Positions 11,935 to 20,673 of a DNA stretch of 36,403 nucleotides are shown one piece after another. How positions within the stretch are numbered: the stretch's first letter is position 1; every line of letters starts with the position of its first letter. Where the stretch lies: assembly GCA_017936565.1 (NCBI GenBank), contig JAGBFG010000050.1, forward strand, positions 1-36,403, read 5' to 3'. The DNA is from Clostridia bacterium. GTDB taxonomy: Bacteria > Bacillota > Clostridia > Oscillospirales > CAG-272. The notes below the pieces were generated by a model that worked only from the letters and a program-made list of their open reading frames with translations, had not been told where the DNA came from and made no database searches. Position numbers and translations under genes: made by a program.

Positions 11935-11956
11935 CGTCCTTCTCCTTTCCTGCGCC

Positions 11957-13009
11957 TCAGGGCGCTTTTACGGTTTCTAACGTCAGGGTATTATAAAAGT
12001 CATAATAACGGCAATTTGCTTCTAAAAAGGCTGCCTCTTCTGCCAGCTTCTCATAAAACACGTGAAGCATATATTCCTCTTGAATATGAGATTTTATTGC
12101 TTCATCGGTAAGGTCGGGCACTTCCTTGGGCAAGCGACGCACGATATAAACGCCGTAATTTTGATACGTTTCGGAATACGTGCTTTGCACGGCGGCGCTG
12201 GTTTCTCCCTCTTTTAAGGAAAAAATAGCGTCCGTCAAGGCAGCAAATTCCTCTGTTAAATGGTATTTACCGATAAGCATACCATTTTCCATCTCTTTTG
12301 CCAAATCCGAAAGATAGGGATTCTGGTACTGCACGGCGAGCTTATAAAAATCCTCGTCATCGGCGCTTTGCGCCTGGGATGTTATGGTTTGAAGCAAGGC
12401 GGGGTTGACGTAAAGCGCCTCGGGAGAGAGATACAGCCACATCACGTTTGCCGCGTTTTCTCCGTTGTAATAGGCAAGCAGGGTTGCATCATCCGTTGAG
12501 AAGCTTCCCTCTTCTACCATTTTTTGAGCAAGCAGCTCTTCGCATACGGCATAGCGCAGGTAAAGACGGCTGACGCTGTCAGTCATATAGTTTTTCTTTA
12601 TGGCTTCCAAATACGCGTCAAAGCTGCCGTAGCCACCTTCGCCCTCTATCAGCTCTTTGAGCATTTCCTCAACCTTTTTGTCCACCTCTCTGCCAAAGGG
12701 GTCGATTTCGTTCTTCTCGCAAAGGCTGAACAGCGCATACACACGGAAGATTTCCGTCATAGCCGCCTCATCGCACGCTTCAAAGAGCGAAGGGGATTCT
12801 TCCCCTCTCTTTTCGAGATACTGCTTTTGCATTAAGAAAACAAAACGGTAAAAATCATAGGTGGGGTACAGATGCCCGTCAAGTGAGGCGATTTTCATTC
12901 TTTCTTCCTTTGTTCCCTTTTGCTCGGGGTAGGCAGAGCAGGAAACCAACGAAAACACCAACACAACGACCAGAAAACACAGCCAAAAGCGCTTTGCCAC
13001 TTGCTTCAT
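11957..13009 (-). CDS. PrsA/SurA-like lipoprotein, putative extracytoplasmic foldase
   Basis: 350 residues. A signal peptide runs through about 23 and ends in lipobox LVSC (Cys24), so it is a predicted lipoprotein. The body is helical like the N-domain of SurA/PrsA. Its later part (about 265-315, LTDAIFSLKEGETSAAVQ..., then YGVYIVRRL) matches the end of parvulin-type PPIase domains, while the start of such a domain is weak. It may be a chaperone with a reduced or inactive isomerase domain. The start ATG 13009 lies behind AAAGAGGT. TATAAT (13045-13050, minus strand) lies upstream, without a good -35 box. It is divergent from the Fur-family gene. Confidence 0.7.
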   Translation of the reverse strand: MKQVAKRFWLCFLVVVLVFSLVSCSAYPEQKGTKEERMKIASLDGHLYPTYDFYRFVFLMQKQYLEKRGEESPSLFEACDEAAMTEIFRVYALFSLCEKNEIDPFGREVDKKVEEMLKELIEGEGGYGSFDAYLEAIKKNYMTDSVSRLYLRYAVCEELLAQKMVEEGSFSTDDATLLAYYNGENAANVMWLYLSPEALYVNPALLQTITSQAQSADDEDFYKLAVQYQNPYLSDLAKEMENGMLIGKYHLTEEFAALTDAIFSLKEGETSAAVQSTYSETYQNYGVYIVRRLPKEVPDLTDEAIKSHIQEEYMLHVFYEKLAEEAAFLEANCRYYDFYNTLTLETVKAP

Positions 13010-13116
13010 ATATGACCTCTTTCCTTACAAATCTTTCATACGACATTATATTACCATTGCTTTATGAATAGAAAATGAACATACACCCCTTCCCCCTTTA
13101 ATTTTGCGTTTTTATA

Positions 13117-13168
13117 TTGACAAGTCCGCTAAAACGTGATATACTTTCCAAAGTGAAAATGAATTTCA
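13117..13168 (+). promoter_or_regulatory. Promoter and Fur-type operator of the metal operon
   Basis: TTGACA (13117-13122), 17 bases, TATACT (13140-13145). Just after it, TGAAAAT-G-AATTTCA (13154-13168) is a 7-1-7 inverted repeat with one mismatch, the form used by Fur/PerR/Zur proteins. It overlaps the expected transcription start, so the encoded regulator probably represses its own operon. Confidence 0.75.
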
Positions 13169-13188
13169 TTTTTATTTTGGAGAAGCAA

Positions 13189-13623
13189 ATGCGACAAGGA
13201 ACAAAAACGCCAAGAGGCGAATATACGACCAAGGGATATCTTTTGGTACAAAACATTTTGATAGGACAAAGGGGCGAACATCTTTCTGTGGATGATATTT
13301 ATAAGCTCCTTGACGAAAAGGGCGAAAAGATAGGCAGGACAACCATCTACCGCCAATTAGAGCGATTAACTGCCGAGGGCTTCGCGCGCAAGATCACCTG
13401 CGAGGGAGCGGGGGCTTGTTACAGTTATTTAGACGGGGAGTGCCGCACGCACTACCACGTGATCTGCACAAGCTGCGGCGCGCTATCCCACCTTTCCTGC
13501 GAGCACGTAGCGGCACTTTGCTCGCACGTACAAGAGGAGCACGGCTTTGTGATTGACACCGCGCGCACCGTTTTTTACGGCGCCTGCGCTAATTGCTTGG
13601 GCAAGAGAAAGGACGTTTTATGA
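13189..13623 (+). CDS. Fur-family metal-responsive regulator
   Basis: 144 residues from ATG 13189 (GGAGA seven bases upstream); an earlier in-frame start at 13117 lies in the promoter. The winged helix includes SVDDIYKLLDEKGEKIGRTTIYRQLERLTAEGF. Zinc-site residues are HYHVICTSC (His88, His90, Cys93, Cys96) and a second CxxC near the end (Cys133, Cys136), as in Fur/Zur/PerR structural zinc sites. Which metal or signal it senses cannot be decided by sequence. It shares an ATGA overlap with a heavy-metal/manganese permease gene, so it likely controls that transporter together with its own expression through the inverted repeat at 13154-13168. Confidence 0.88.
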   Translation: MRQGTKTPRGEYTTKGYLLVQNILIGQRGEHLSVDDIYKLLDEKGEKIGRTTIYRQLERLTAEGFARKITCEGAGACYSYLDGECRTHYHVICTSCGALSHLSCEHVAALCSHVQEEHGFVIDTARTVFYGACANCLGKRKDVL

Positions 13624-14510
13624 TTTTTCTGGAATACTGCAAGGAAGTCTTGCCCGAAACCCTGCTTGACTTCTTAAAAATACTTCCCTTTTTGTTTCTT
13701 TCCTTTTTGTTGATGGAATTTTTAGAGCATAAGGCGAGTGAAAGGATGCTTTCCTTCGTTTACAAGGGCGGAAGGCTCGGTCCCTTGCTTGGGGGACTTT
13801 TGGGGGCGGTGCCGCAATGCGGCTTTTCTGCCGCTTCCGCGGGGCTTTATGCAGGAAGGGTGATTTCCCTTGGCACCTTGCTTGCGATTTTCCTCTCCAC
13901 CTCGGACGAGATGATCCCCATTATGATTGCAGGGGGGGCTGATGCTCTTCTGATTTTCAAAATCCTTCTTATAAAGGTTGTTCTTGGTATTCTGCTTGGG
14001 TTCTTGGTGGATTTTGTTTACCGCCTTGTGCATAAGGAAGAGAATGCGCACAGGCACGAGCACGGCGTTTCAGAGTTGTGCCAAGAGCATATCTGCCACT
14101 GCGAAAAGGGGATTTGGCGCTCTACTCTCTATCACACGGCAGAGATCGGGGCTTTCCTGCTTTTGACCTCGCTTGCCCTCAACACGCTGTTTTTCTTTAT
14201 TGGTGAGGAGTCCTTGCGCGCGGTGTTCACTTCTATCCCCGTTCTTGGCAATTTGCTTTCCTCCTTGATTGGTCTTATTCCCAACTGCGCCTCCTCTATT
14301 GTCATCACCGAGCTTTATTTAGAGGGCGTTATTTCCGCCGGCTGTATGTTTTCGGGGCTTTTGACGGGCTGCGGCGTTGGGCTTTTGGTTCTCTTTCGCA
14401 CCAAGAAGAATTTTAAGGCGAATTTGACTGTTTTAGGTCTGCTTTACGGACTTGGCACCGTTTGCGGCATTCTTTTGGACGCTTTGCAAATAGGCTTATT
14501 TTTACAATAA
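13620..14510 (+). CDS. Putative heavy-metal/manganese permease (ArsP_2-like)
   Basis: 296 residues with about eight to ten membrane helices. It resembles the PF11449-type putative metal exporters. Two related halves carry PQCGFS (65-70) and PNCASS (221-226), each with a Cys in a helix break, plus STSDEMIP (93-100). The central loop (about 138-163) is packed with possible metal ligands: HKEENAHRHEHG, then CQEHICHC. The start is ATG 13620, overlapping the Fur-family stop (ATGA). Control by that regulator and the His/Cys loop both support transport of a transition metal. The direction (efflux is usual for the family) is inference. Confidence 0.8.
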   Translation: MIFLEYCKEVLPETLLDFLKILPFLFLSFLLMEFLEHKASERMLSFVYKGGRLGPLLGGLLGAVPQCGFSAASAGLYAGRVISLGTLLAIFLSTSDEMIPIMIAGGADALLIFKILLIKVVLGILLGFLVDFVYRLVHKEENAHRHEHGVSELCQEHICHCEKGIWRSTLYHTAEIGAFLLLTSLALNTLFFFIGEESLRAVFTSIPVLGNLLSSLIGLIPNCASSIVITELYLEGVISAGCMFSGLLTGCGVGLLVLFRTKKNFKANLTVLGLLYGLGTVCGILLDALQIGLFLQ

Positions 14511-14533
14511 TTTTTTGAAAGGTGGATATTATT

Positions 14534-15487
14534 ATGACAGAAAACAATCCAGAGGTTTATACCGTTCCCCTCTCTGCCATTATCAAGGAATTTTCCTTGG
14601 AAACGCTGTATCTTCCCACGCTTCCCGAAAGCATTTTGATTTCCAACAAGCACGTCAACCGCTTGGGTCTTCCCTTTATCGGCTTTTACAAGCACTTTGA
14701 GCATACCCGTATTGAGCTGATTGGAAACGCGGAGCATTTATATTTGGAGCAGCTTTCCGAAGAGGAAAGGCATGACCGCTTAGCGGAGCTGATGCGTCAT
14801 CAGCCTGCCTGCATCATTTTGGCGCAGGGGCTTGACAGCTTCCCGGGCACACTCGAGCTTGCTGAGGAATACAAGGTGCCCGTGCTGCGGACGAAGGAAG
14901 TCACCAGCGAATTTATGGCGGCGCTTATCAGCTTCTTAAACGTCAGCTTAGCGCCTCGCTTGACACGCCACGGCGTTCTGGTCAACGTTTACGGCGAGGG
15001 TGTTTTGCTGCTTGGTAACAGCGGCATCGGTAAGAGCGAAACCGCCATCGAGCTTGTCAAAAGAGGACACCGTCTGATTGCGGATGATGCTGTTCTCATC
15101 AAGCGCGTTTCGAGCAAGACCTTGGTCGGCGAGGCGCCCGAGATTATCCGCCACTACGTTGAGCTTCGCGGCATTGGTATTGTGGACGTTCGGCGCCTGT
15201 TTGGTATGGGTGCTGTCAGCACGACGACCAAAATCGACTTGGTTATCAATCTTGAAAACTGGCAACAGGGCAAGATGTATGACCGTATGGGACTTGACAA
15301 CGAAACCACAGAAATTCTCGGCATTCAAATTCCCTCTATCACCATTCCCGTCTGCCCCGGCAGAAACCTAGCCATTATTTTGGAAATCGCGGCGATGAAC
15401 CACCGCCAAAAGAAAATGGGCTACAACACGGCAGAGGAATTCAACAAGCGTTTAATGGAGCAAATGGGGGTTCCGACAGAAGAATAA
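14534..15487 (+). CDS. hprK: HPr kinase/phosphorylase
   Basis: 317 residues. Walker A is GNSGIGKS (161-168). The preceding TRHGVLVNVYGEG holds the conserved His146, and the HprK signature ELRGIGIVDVRRLFGMGAV follows. The enzyme phosphorylates HPr on Ser46 (or removes the phosphate) in response to fructose-bisphosphate and phosphate. It drives carbon catabolite control in Firmicutes, in the cytoplasm. The start ATG 14534 is eight bases after AAAGGTGG; a GTG at 14522 lies inside that site. It sits 23 bases after the permease gene with no terminator between, so it appears to be the third gene of the Fur-regulated operon. A strong terminator follows at 15491. Confidence 0.95.
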   Translation: MTENNPEVYTVPLSAIIKEFSLETLYLPTLPESILISNKHVNRLGLPFIGFYKHFEHTRIELIGNAEHLYLEQLSEEERHDRLAELMRHQPACIILAQGLDSFPGTLELAEEYKVPVLRTKEVTSEFMAALISFLNVSLAPRLTRHGVLVNVYGEGVLLLGNSGIGKSETAIELVKRGHRLIADDAVLIKRVSSKTLVGEAPEIIRHYVELRGIGIVDVRRLFGMGAVSTTTKIDLVINLENWQQGKMYDRMGLDNETTEILGIQIPSITIPVCPGRNLAIILEIAAMNHRQKKMGYNTAEEFNKRLMEQMGVPTEE

Positions 15488-15490
15488 AAG

Positions 15491-15527
15491 AAATCCTACC
15501 CTTCCTTTTGGGTTGGGTAGGATTTTT
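15491..15527. terminator. Bidirectional terminator between hprK and the PBP gene
   Basis: AAATCCTACCC (15491-15501) pairs with GGGTAGGATTT (15515-15525), flanked by T-runs on both strands, between two convergent genes. Confidence 0.88.
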
Positions 15528-15568
15528 AGAACATTTGATACCTGCATATTGTCAACGCAAAAAAGTTT

Positions 15569-18001
15569 TTAGAAGATGCGCCACCAAGGAATTGGGGGCG
15601 CTTTTTCTTTTTGTATTTCTCCTTCTGCTTCCTCTTGGACGGTAGGCCCTGCCCAGGCGTTGAACTGCTTGGCGCTCCTGGCGGAGATGCCGACGAAGCG
15701 TCCGTTCTTTATCGTTTGGGCGAAATAGGGCTCGGTTTGGTTTTCACTTGGAAGGGCGTCACCAAGCGGGCGGTAGACATACTCGGCGTCCGAGATGACG
15801 ACCTGCTTGGAAAAATCGCGCCAAGGGATATTGAGAAGCGCAACACGGCGAGCGTTTTCGGGTATGGGCTGTTCGGGAAGAAGCACGCCGCCCCGCTCAT
15901 CGTCATACCAGACCTCTATATGCCGACTGCATTCTTCCTTTGGCACCTTATCGGCGGGGAGCCAGAGGGTGACGGCGCGCTCACCTCTTGGGTCAAGGTG
16001 GCAGGACGCTGATAGCAAGTACCCCGAATCGCGACACACGCGACAGGCGACCAGCCCCTTTGCCATTGTAAAATGCTTGCTTTCCTCTGTTTTTTCACGG
16101 TGAAGGCGGCGCATCACCTCATCCCACACTTTTAAGTGCTCTTCGCCGAGTGTTGCGTTATGCCCTTCCTCGTAGCCGCACCAGATGCCTGCTAAAAGAT
16201 AGGGGGTATAGCCGATGAACCAGCGGTCACGGTTGTTGCCCGAGGTTCCCGTTTTGCCTGCGGTATCCACGATTTGCGGCAGCTTTAAGTCCTTGGCAGT
16301 ACCGCCCTCTACTACCCCTTGCAGCATATGGGTAACGACAGATGCGGTGCTTTCCTTGTAGATGCGCTGGCTTTCCTCTTCGGGCGCGAGAAGCACCTCT
16401 TTATTTCTATCCAAGACCAAGAGAAAGGAGCGGTCAGAGTGGCTCTTTCCCTGATATAAAGGCAGGTAGGCTCTTGTCATTTCCCGAAGAGAGACACCCT
16501 TTGTAAGCTGCCCCAAGGCAAGAGGGGCGGCTGCCATATCCGTTTTATTGCCGCTTGCGCGATAAATGGTGGATAGTTTTGCTTGATAAACCAAGGTATG
16601 ATAGATTTCCTCTGCGCCGAGCATACGGTACAGCTCCACCGCCACGGTATTTTTCGACTGCGCCACCGCCGTTTTGGTATTGACAAGTCCTTCATAGACG
16701 GCGGGAGAATTGTGCGGCCAGGGGGTTGAGGAAAAATCCTTTGGAACGTCGTCAAAGACGGTAGCCTCGGTGATAAGCCCTTTTTCAATGGCGGGGGCAT
16801 ACAGGGCTATGGGCTTTAAGACGGAGCCCGGGGCGCGAAGGGTATCGGTGGCGTAATTCAAGAAGCGGTTGCCCTTTTTCTCCCCTCGGTTGCCGACAAT
16901 GGCGAGCAGGTTGCCGTTTTCCACGTCAAAGACAGCCATTGAGGCGGCAAAGCCCTCTCCTTTATCCGAGAAGGCGGAAAGGAAGGTATCCTCCAAAATT
17001 CCTTGGGCTTTTTTATCCATAGCGGTATAAATCTGCAAGCCGCTACTGAGGAGCGCCTCCGCGGCAGAGGAAGAGTAGCCCTTTTGTATCAAGGCTTTTT
17101 TTACATCGGAAAGCACCGTTTCGGCATACCAAGAGGAGATGCGCGGGCTTTTCCAAGGGGCAGGCGACAGGGAAAGGGGCTCGTTTACAGCGTCCTTATA
17201 TTCCTCTTCGGTAATCATTTCCTGCTCCCACATTTTAAGAAGCACGAGGTTGCGACGCTCTTTGTTTGCCTCGGGGTTTCGTGATGGGTCAAGGGCGGTG
17301 GGAGAGCGGGTAATAGCCGCAAGGCTTGCCGCCTCTGCCAAGGACAAGTCCTTGGCTTCCTTACCGAAATAGGCAAGAGAAGCCGCCCCTACGCCCACGC
17401 AATTTGAGGAGAGGGGAACGATATTGAGGTATGCCTCTAAAATTTCTTCCTTGCTATGCCTTTTTTCCAAGGAGATGGCGCGCATCACCTCTTTGACCTT
17501 TCGCTTGACGGTGATATCCCTTTCACCGCCGATATTTTTAATCAGCTGCTGGGTGATGGTGGAGCCGCCAAAGCGGTCCGAAAAATGAAGGATATGGTTA
17601 AGCGCCGCCTTTACGGTGCGAAGGACGTCCACGCCATCGTGAGAGAAAAAGCGTTTATCCTCAATGGCGACAAAGGCAAGCGGCAGGTAGGGGGGCAAAT
17701 CCTCATAGGAAACCCGCAAGGAGCGCGCACTTCCCGAAAAGCTTTCCTCTTGCCATTCCACCGCCCGATAAGAAGGCAAGCCCTCTACCGCTTCGCCGCC
17801 CTCGCCGTCATAATAAAGCCTTGTCAGAGAGCTTTCCCCTGCCGCTGAAAAGAGCGCTTCGTCCGTTTGAACGTCGATATTCTTTCCTGCCCAGAGGAAA
17901 AGCCCAAGACAGACAAGCAAAAAAACAAGCGCAACTACGACCAAGATAGCCGCAGTTACGCGCAAAAAGGTATGTTTTTTGGGGCTTTTTTTCTCTCTCA
18001 T
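15569..18001 (-). CDS. Class A penicillin-binding protein (glycosyltransferase-transpeptidase)
   Basis: 810 residues, bitopic. A short basic tail and a membrane helix (about 14-38) precede a GT51 transglycosylase domain with EDKRFFSHDG (catalytic Glu114), GGSTITQQLIKN and KEVMRAISLEKRHSKEEILEAYLN. The transpeptidase domain has all three motifs: SVLK (Ser393, Lys396), SKN (449-451) and KTGT (583-586). It polymerises and cross-links peptidoglycan outside the membrane. The Cys-containing tail (VACRVCRDSGYLLSASC, about 695) is similar to the ends of PBP1A/1C-type proteins in Clostridia. It is monocistronic, closed by the terminator at 15491. No clear promoter is seen in the 129-base gap to truA. 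Confidence 0.95.
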   Translation of the reverse strand: MREKKSPKKHTFLRVTAAILVVVALVFLLVCLGLFLWAGKNIDVQTDEALFSAAGESSLTRLYYDGEGGEAVEGLPSYRAVEWQEESFSGSARSLRVSYEDLPPYLPLAFVAIEDKRFFSHDGVDVLRTVKAALNHILHFSDRFGGSTITQQLIKNIGGERDITVKRKVKEVMRAISLEKRHSKEEILEAYLNIVPLSSNCVGVGAASLAYFGKEAKDLSLAEAASLAAITRSPTALDPSRNPEANKERRNLVLLKMWEQEMITEEEYKDAVNEPLSLSPAPWKSPRISSWYAETVLSDVKKALIQKGYSSSAAEALLSSGLQIYTAMDKKAQGILEDTFLSAFSDKGEGFAASMAVFDVENGNLLAIVGNRGEKKGNRFLNYATDTLRAPGSVLKPIALYAPAIEKGLITEATVFDDVPKDFSSTPWPHNSPAVYEGLVNTKTAVAQSKNTVAVELYRMLGAEEIYHTLVYQAKLSTIYRASGNKTDMAAAPLALGQLTKGVSLREMTRAYLPLYQGKSHSDRSFLLVLDRNKEVLLAPEEESQRIYKESTASVVTHMLQGVVEGGTAKDLKLPQIVDTAGKTGTSGNNRDRWFIGYTPYLLAGIWCGYEEGHNATLGEEHLKVWDEVMRRLHREKTEESKHFTMAKGLVACRVCRDSGYLLSASCHLDPRGERAVTLWLPADKVPKEECSRHIEVWYDDERGGVLLPEQPIPENARRVALLNIPWRDFSKQVVISDAEYVYRPLGDALPSENQTEPYFAQTIKNGRFVGISARSAKQFNAWAGPTVQEEAEGEIQKEKAPPIPWWRIF

Positions 18002-18130
18002 TTTTACAACCGTTCCTTTTTTTCTGATTTTAGTATGCCCTTTTTCACAAGAGATACCAAAAAAGGGAGAAGGAATTTTCGGGAAAAGGAGAGATGATTT
18101 CTCATAAAAAGTATTTTTTACATAAAAGGG

Positions 18131-18922
18131 CTACCGCGTTTTTTTGGCAAAATCCTTTTCGTCATAAAAGACACGGGAAAGATACAGCCCCTCGGGCGGC
18201 GCGGTTTCGCCCGCCGAGGCGCGAATGCCCGAGGCGATAATTTCTGGAATTTTTTGCGCTTGCAAACGCCCAAGCGCAACGGACACGAGCGTTCCTGTCA
18301 TAATACGCACCATATTGTACAAAAAGCCGTCAGCGATGACACGGAAGGCAAAAATCCCCTCTTCCAAGTCAACCCTTGCGCTCTTTACCGTGCGAACCGT
18401 GTCCTTAACGGGCGAGCCTTGGCTCATAAAGGCGGAAAAATCCTGTCTTCCGCAGAAGGCTTCTGCCGCTTGACGCATTTTTTCAAGCGCATCGGGTAAG
18501 AAGGGGTAGCGGATTTGCCAGACACGGTCAACCAAAAAGGGATCGTTCACGGGAAAATGGGAAAAATAGTAGGTATATTCCTTTCCCTTGGCATCATAGC
18601 GAGGATGAAAGCCGTCCTCTACCAAGCGCGCGGCGCGAATGGAGAGGTCGGGGGGCAGAGCCACAGCCATCGCTCTTGGGAGCTTATCGGTTGGGATATG
18701 CAAATTTTTATCGGCAGGGTCAAGGGTCAGGCAAAAAGCCTTGGCGTGAACCCCGCTATCCGTGCGGCTGCATCCCGTGATGGCGCAGGGAACGCCAAAA
18801 ACACGGGCGGCGGCATCTGTCAGGACGCCTTGGACGGTTCTTTTGTTTTTTTGGGCTTGGAAGCCGTGAAAATGCGTTCCTACATAAGAAACTTCACAAA
18901 GATACTTCATTGTTTCAACCAT
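18131..18922 (-). CDS. truA: tRNA pseudouridine(38-40) synthase TruA
   Basis: 263 residues, typical length. The active-site signature is ITGCSRTDSGVHA with catalytic Asp55. Other family stretches are GFHPRYDAKGKEYTYYF, DFSAFMSQGS and FLYNMVRIMTGTLVSVALG. It makes pseudouridine in the anticodon arm of many tRNAs. ATG 18922 is chosen; ATG 18910 (MKYL) is an equally good start because no strong ribosome site decides. It follows ecfT by 33 bases, so it is the last gene of the ruvC operon. The ecf-truA pairing is common in Firmicutes, supporting the assignment. Confidence 0.95.
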   Translation of the reverse strand: MVETMKYLCEVSYVGTHFHGFQAQKNKRTVQGVLTDAAARVFGVPCAITGCSRTDSGVHAKAFCLTLDPADKNLHIPTDKLPRAMAVALPPDLSIRAARLVEDGFHPRYDAKGKEYTYYFSHFPVNDPFLVDRVWQIRYPFLPDALEKMRQAAEAFCGRQDFSAFMSQGSPVKDTVRTVKSARVDLEEGIFAFRVIADGFLYNMVRIMTGTLVSVALGRLQAQKIPEIIASGIRASAGETAPPEGLYLSRVFYDEKDFAKKTR

Positions 18923-18955
18923 AGCCGCGTCTGCGGCTTCCTTTTGAATGGAGAA

Positions 18956-19780
18956 TCAGACCTTAAAGCCAAAGGGCAGGTAAAGGTTTGCCAGAATGAC
19001 AGCCGCCCCGAAGGAGACGAACAAAACAAACGCTACAAAGTCCTTCCCGCTGAAAGAAAGACGGACGAATTTTGTTCTTCCCACATCTCCCCGATAACAG
19101 CGACACTCCATTGCCACCGCCAAGTCCTCTGCTCTTGAATAAGAGGAAACGAAAAGGGGAACGAGAATGGGGATAAGGGCTTTTGCCCGTTTGACAAGCC
19201 CCCCGCTGTTAAAATCCGCGCCTCTTGCCTTTTGGGCGTTCATAATTTTATCCGTTTCATCAATCAGGGTGGGGATGAAGCGAAGGGCAATGGTCATCAT
19301 CATCGCAAAATCGTGCACGGGGATGCGGATTTTCTTCAAGGGGGAAAGCAAGCCCTCAATCGCATCCGTCAGGACGATGGGAGAGGTGGTATAGGTCAAA
19401 AGGACGCTCGTACCGATAATGAGCGACACCACGCGCAGCGCCATAAAGACAGCCCGATAAATTCCCTCCAAGTATATATGGAGTCTCCACCATTCCCAAA
19501 GAAGTGTTTCGCCCTTCGTGAAGAAGAGGTTGATAACCATCGTAAAGGCAAGCACATATAGAATGGGGCGAATTCCCCTGATGACAACCTTCAAGGAAAT
19601 GCGGCTCACCAAAACGAGCAAGATAGAGGAAAGGAAAACCGCGATATAGCAATACACGTTTTTCGTCAGAAAAATAGTGACGATATAGAGAATAGTGAGA
19701 ATGATTTTCATACGGGGGTCAAGGCGATGCACGATGGAGTTACCCGGAAAATACTGACCAAGCGTAATATCCTTTATCAT
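18956..19780 (-). CDS. ecfT: ECF transporter transmembrane component EcfT
   Basis: 274 residues, about five to six membrane helices, starting DITLGQYFPGNSIVHRLDPRMKI, the classic EcfT opening. The coupling helices carry the AxA-type motifs NAQKARGADF and AMECRCYRGD that touch the two ATPases. It forms the shared scaffold on which different substrate-binding S components, such as FolT at 10560, dock to import vitamins. It overlaps ecfA2 by four bases (ATGA). Confidence 0.96.
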   Translation of the reverse strand: MIKDITLGQYFPGNSIVHRLDPRMKIILTILYIVTIFLTKNVYCYIAVFLSSILLVLVSRISLKVVIRGIRPILYVLAFTMVINLFFTKGETLLWEWWRLHIYLEGIYRAVFMALRVVSLIIGTSVLLTYTTSPIVLTDAIEGLLSPLKKIRIPVHDFAMMMTIALRFIPTLIDETDKIMNAQKARGADFNSGGLVKRAKALIPILVPLFVSSYSRAEDLAVAMECRCYRGDVGRTKFVRLSFSGKDFVAFVLFVSFGAAVILANLYLPFGFKV

Positions 19781-20640
19781 ACCTTTCCCCTCCCTTCCTG
19801 ATAAGCGAGGATGGCGCGGCGCACGCCTTGGGTTGTATAAAGCTCGCCCTGCAAGTTAATACCGCGACGGCGAAGCGCCAAGGCTAAACGATAGGCGGCA
19901 GGGATGGCAAGCCCGGATTCTTCAAGTAGGTCGGGCTCCGAAAAAATATCCCTGACGCTTCCCTGCTTTATCACCTGCGTGTGACGCATTAAAATGACGT
20001 TTTCACAGTATTTTGCCATATCCTCCATACTGTGACTGACCAAAATAACCGTTGCGCCGTGGGCTTTTTTATAGGCATTTAGCCCTTCGAAGATTTCAGC
20101 CTTTCCTCTTGGGTCAAGACCCGCGGCGGGCTCGTCCAAGACCAAGACCTCGGGGCGCATAGCAATAATGCCCGCAATAGCGGCGCGGCGCTTTTGCCCG
20201 CCCGAAAGCTCAAGCGGGGGCTTATCAAGCAAGTCCTCAGGCAAGCCGACAAAGGCGGCGGCTTCCTTCACGCGCTGTTCAATTTCCTCAGGGGAAAGAC
20301 CCATATTACGAGGCGCGTAGCCTATATCGGCGCGCACCGTTTCATCAAAAAGCTGATATTCGGGATACTGCATCACAAGGCCGACACGATAGCGCACCTT
20401 TGGCAGCTCCTTGGGGTTTTCCCAAATATCCGCGCCATATAGCAGCACCTTGCCGCTCTCGGGCTTCAAAAGCCCATTGAGCATTTGCACAAGGGTGGAT
20501 TTTCCTGATCCTGTATGCCCGATAATGCCCGTGGTTTTCCCTTTTTCAAACGAAACACTGACACCCGAGAGCGCCGTCATTTCAAAGGGCGTTCCAATAG
20601 CATACCGACAGGAAACATCCTTTAATTCCAATATATTCAT
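19777..20640 (-). CDS. ecfA2: ECF transporter ATPase EcfA2
   Basis: 287 residues, cytoplasmic ABC ATPase. Walker A is GHTGSGKST, the Q-loop region MQYPEYQLFDETV is the form typical of EcfA2, the signature is LELSGGQKRRAAIAG, Walker B is VLVLDEPAAGLDP and the switch His is in VSHSMEDM. Paired with EcfA1 it powers vitamin import by the ECF complex. The start ATG 20640 is 33 bases after ecfA1. Confidence 0.95.
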   Translation of the reverse strand: MNILELKDVSCRYAIGTPFEMTALSGVSVSFEKGKTTGIIGHTGSGKSTLVQMLNGLLKPESGKVLLYGADIWENPKELPKVRYRVGLVMQYPEYQLFDETVRADIGYAPRNMGLSPEEIEQRVKEAAAFVGLPEDLLDKPPLELSGGQKRRAAIAGIIAMRPEVLVLDEPAAGLDPRGKAEIFEGLNAYKKAHGATVILVSHSMEDMAKYCENVILMRHTQVIKQGSVRDIFSEPDLLEESGLAIPAAYRLALALRRRGINLQGELYTTQGVRRAILAYQEGRGKV

Positions 20641-20673
20641 CAGGGCTATTATTCCTTTCGTTTCAGGTAAGGG

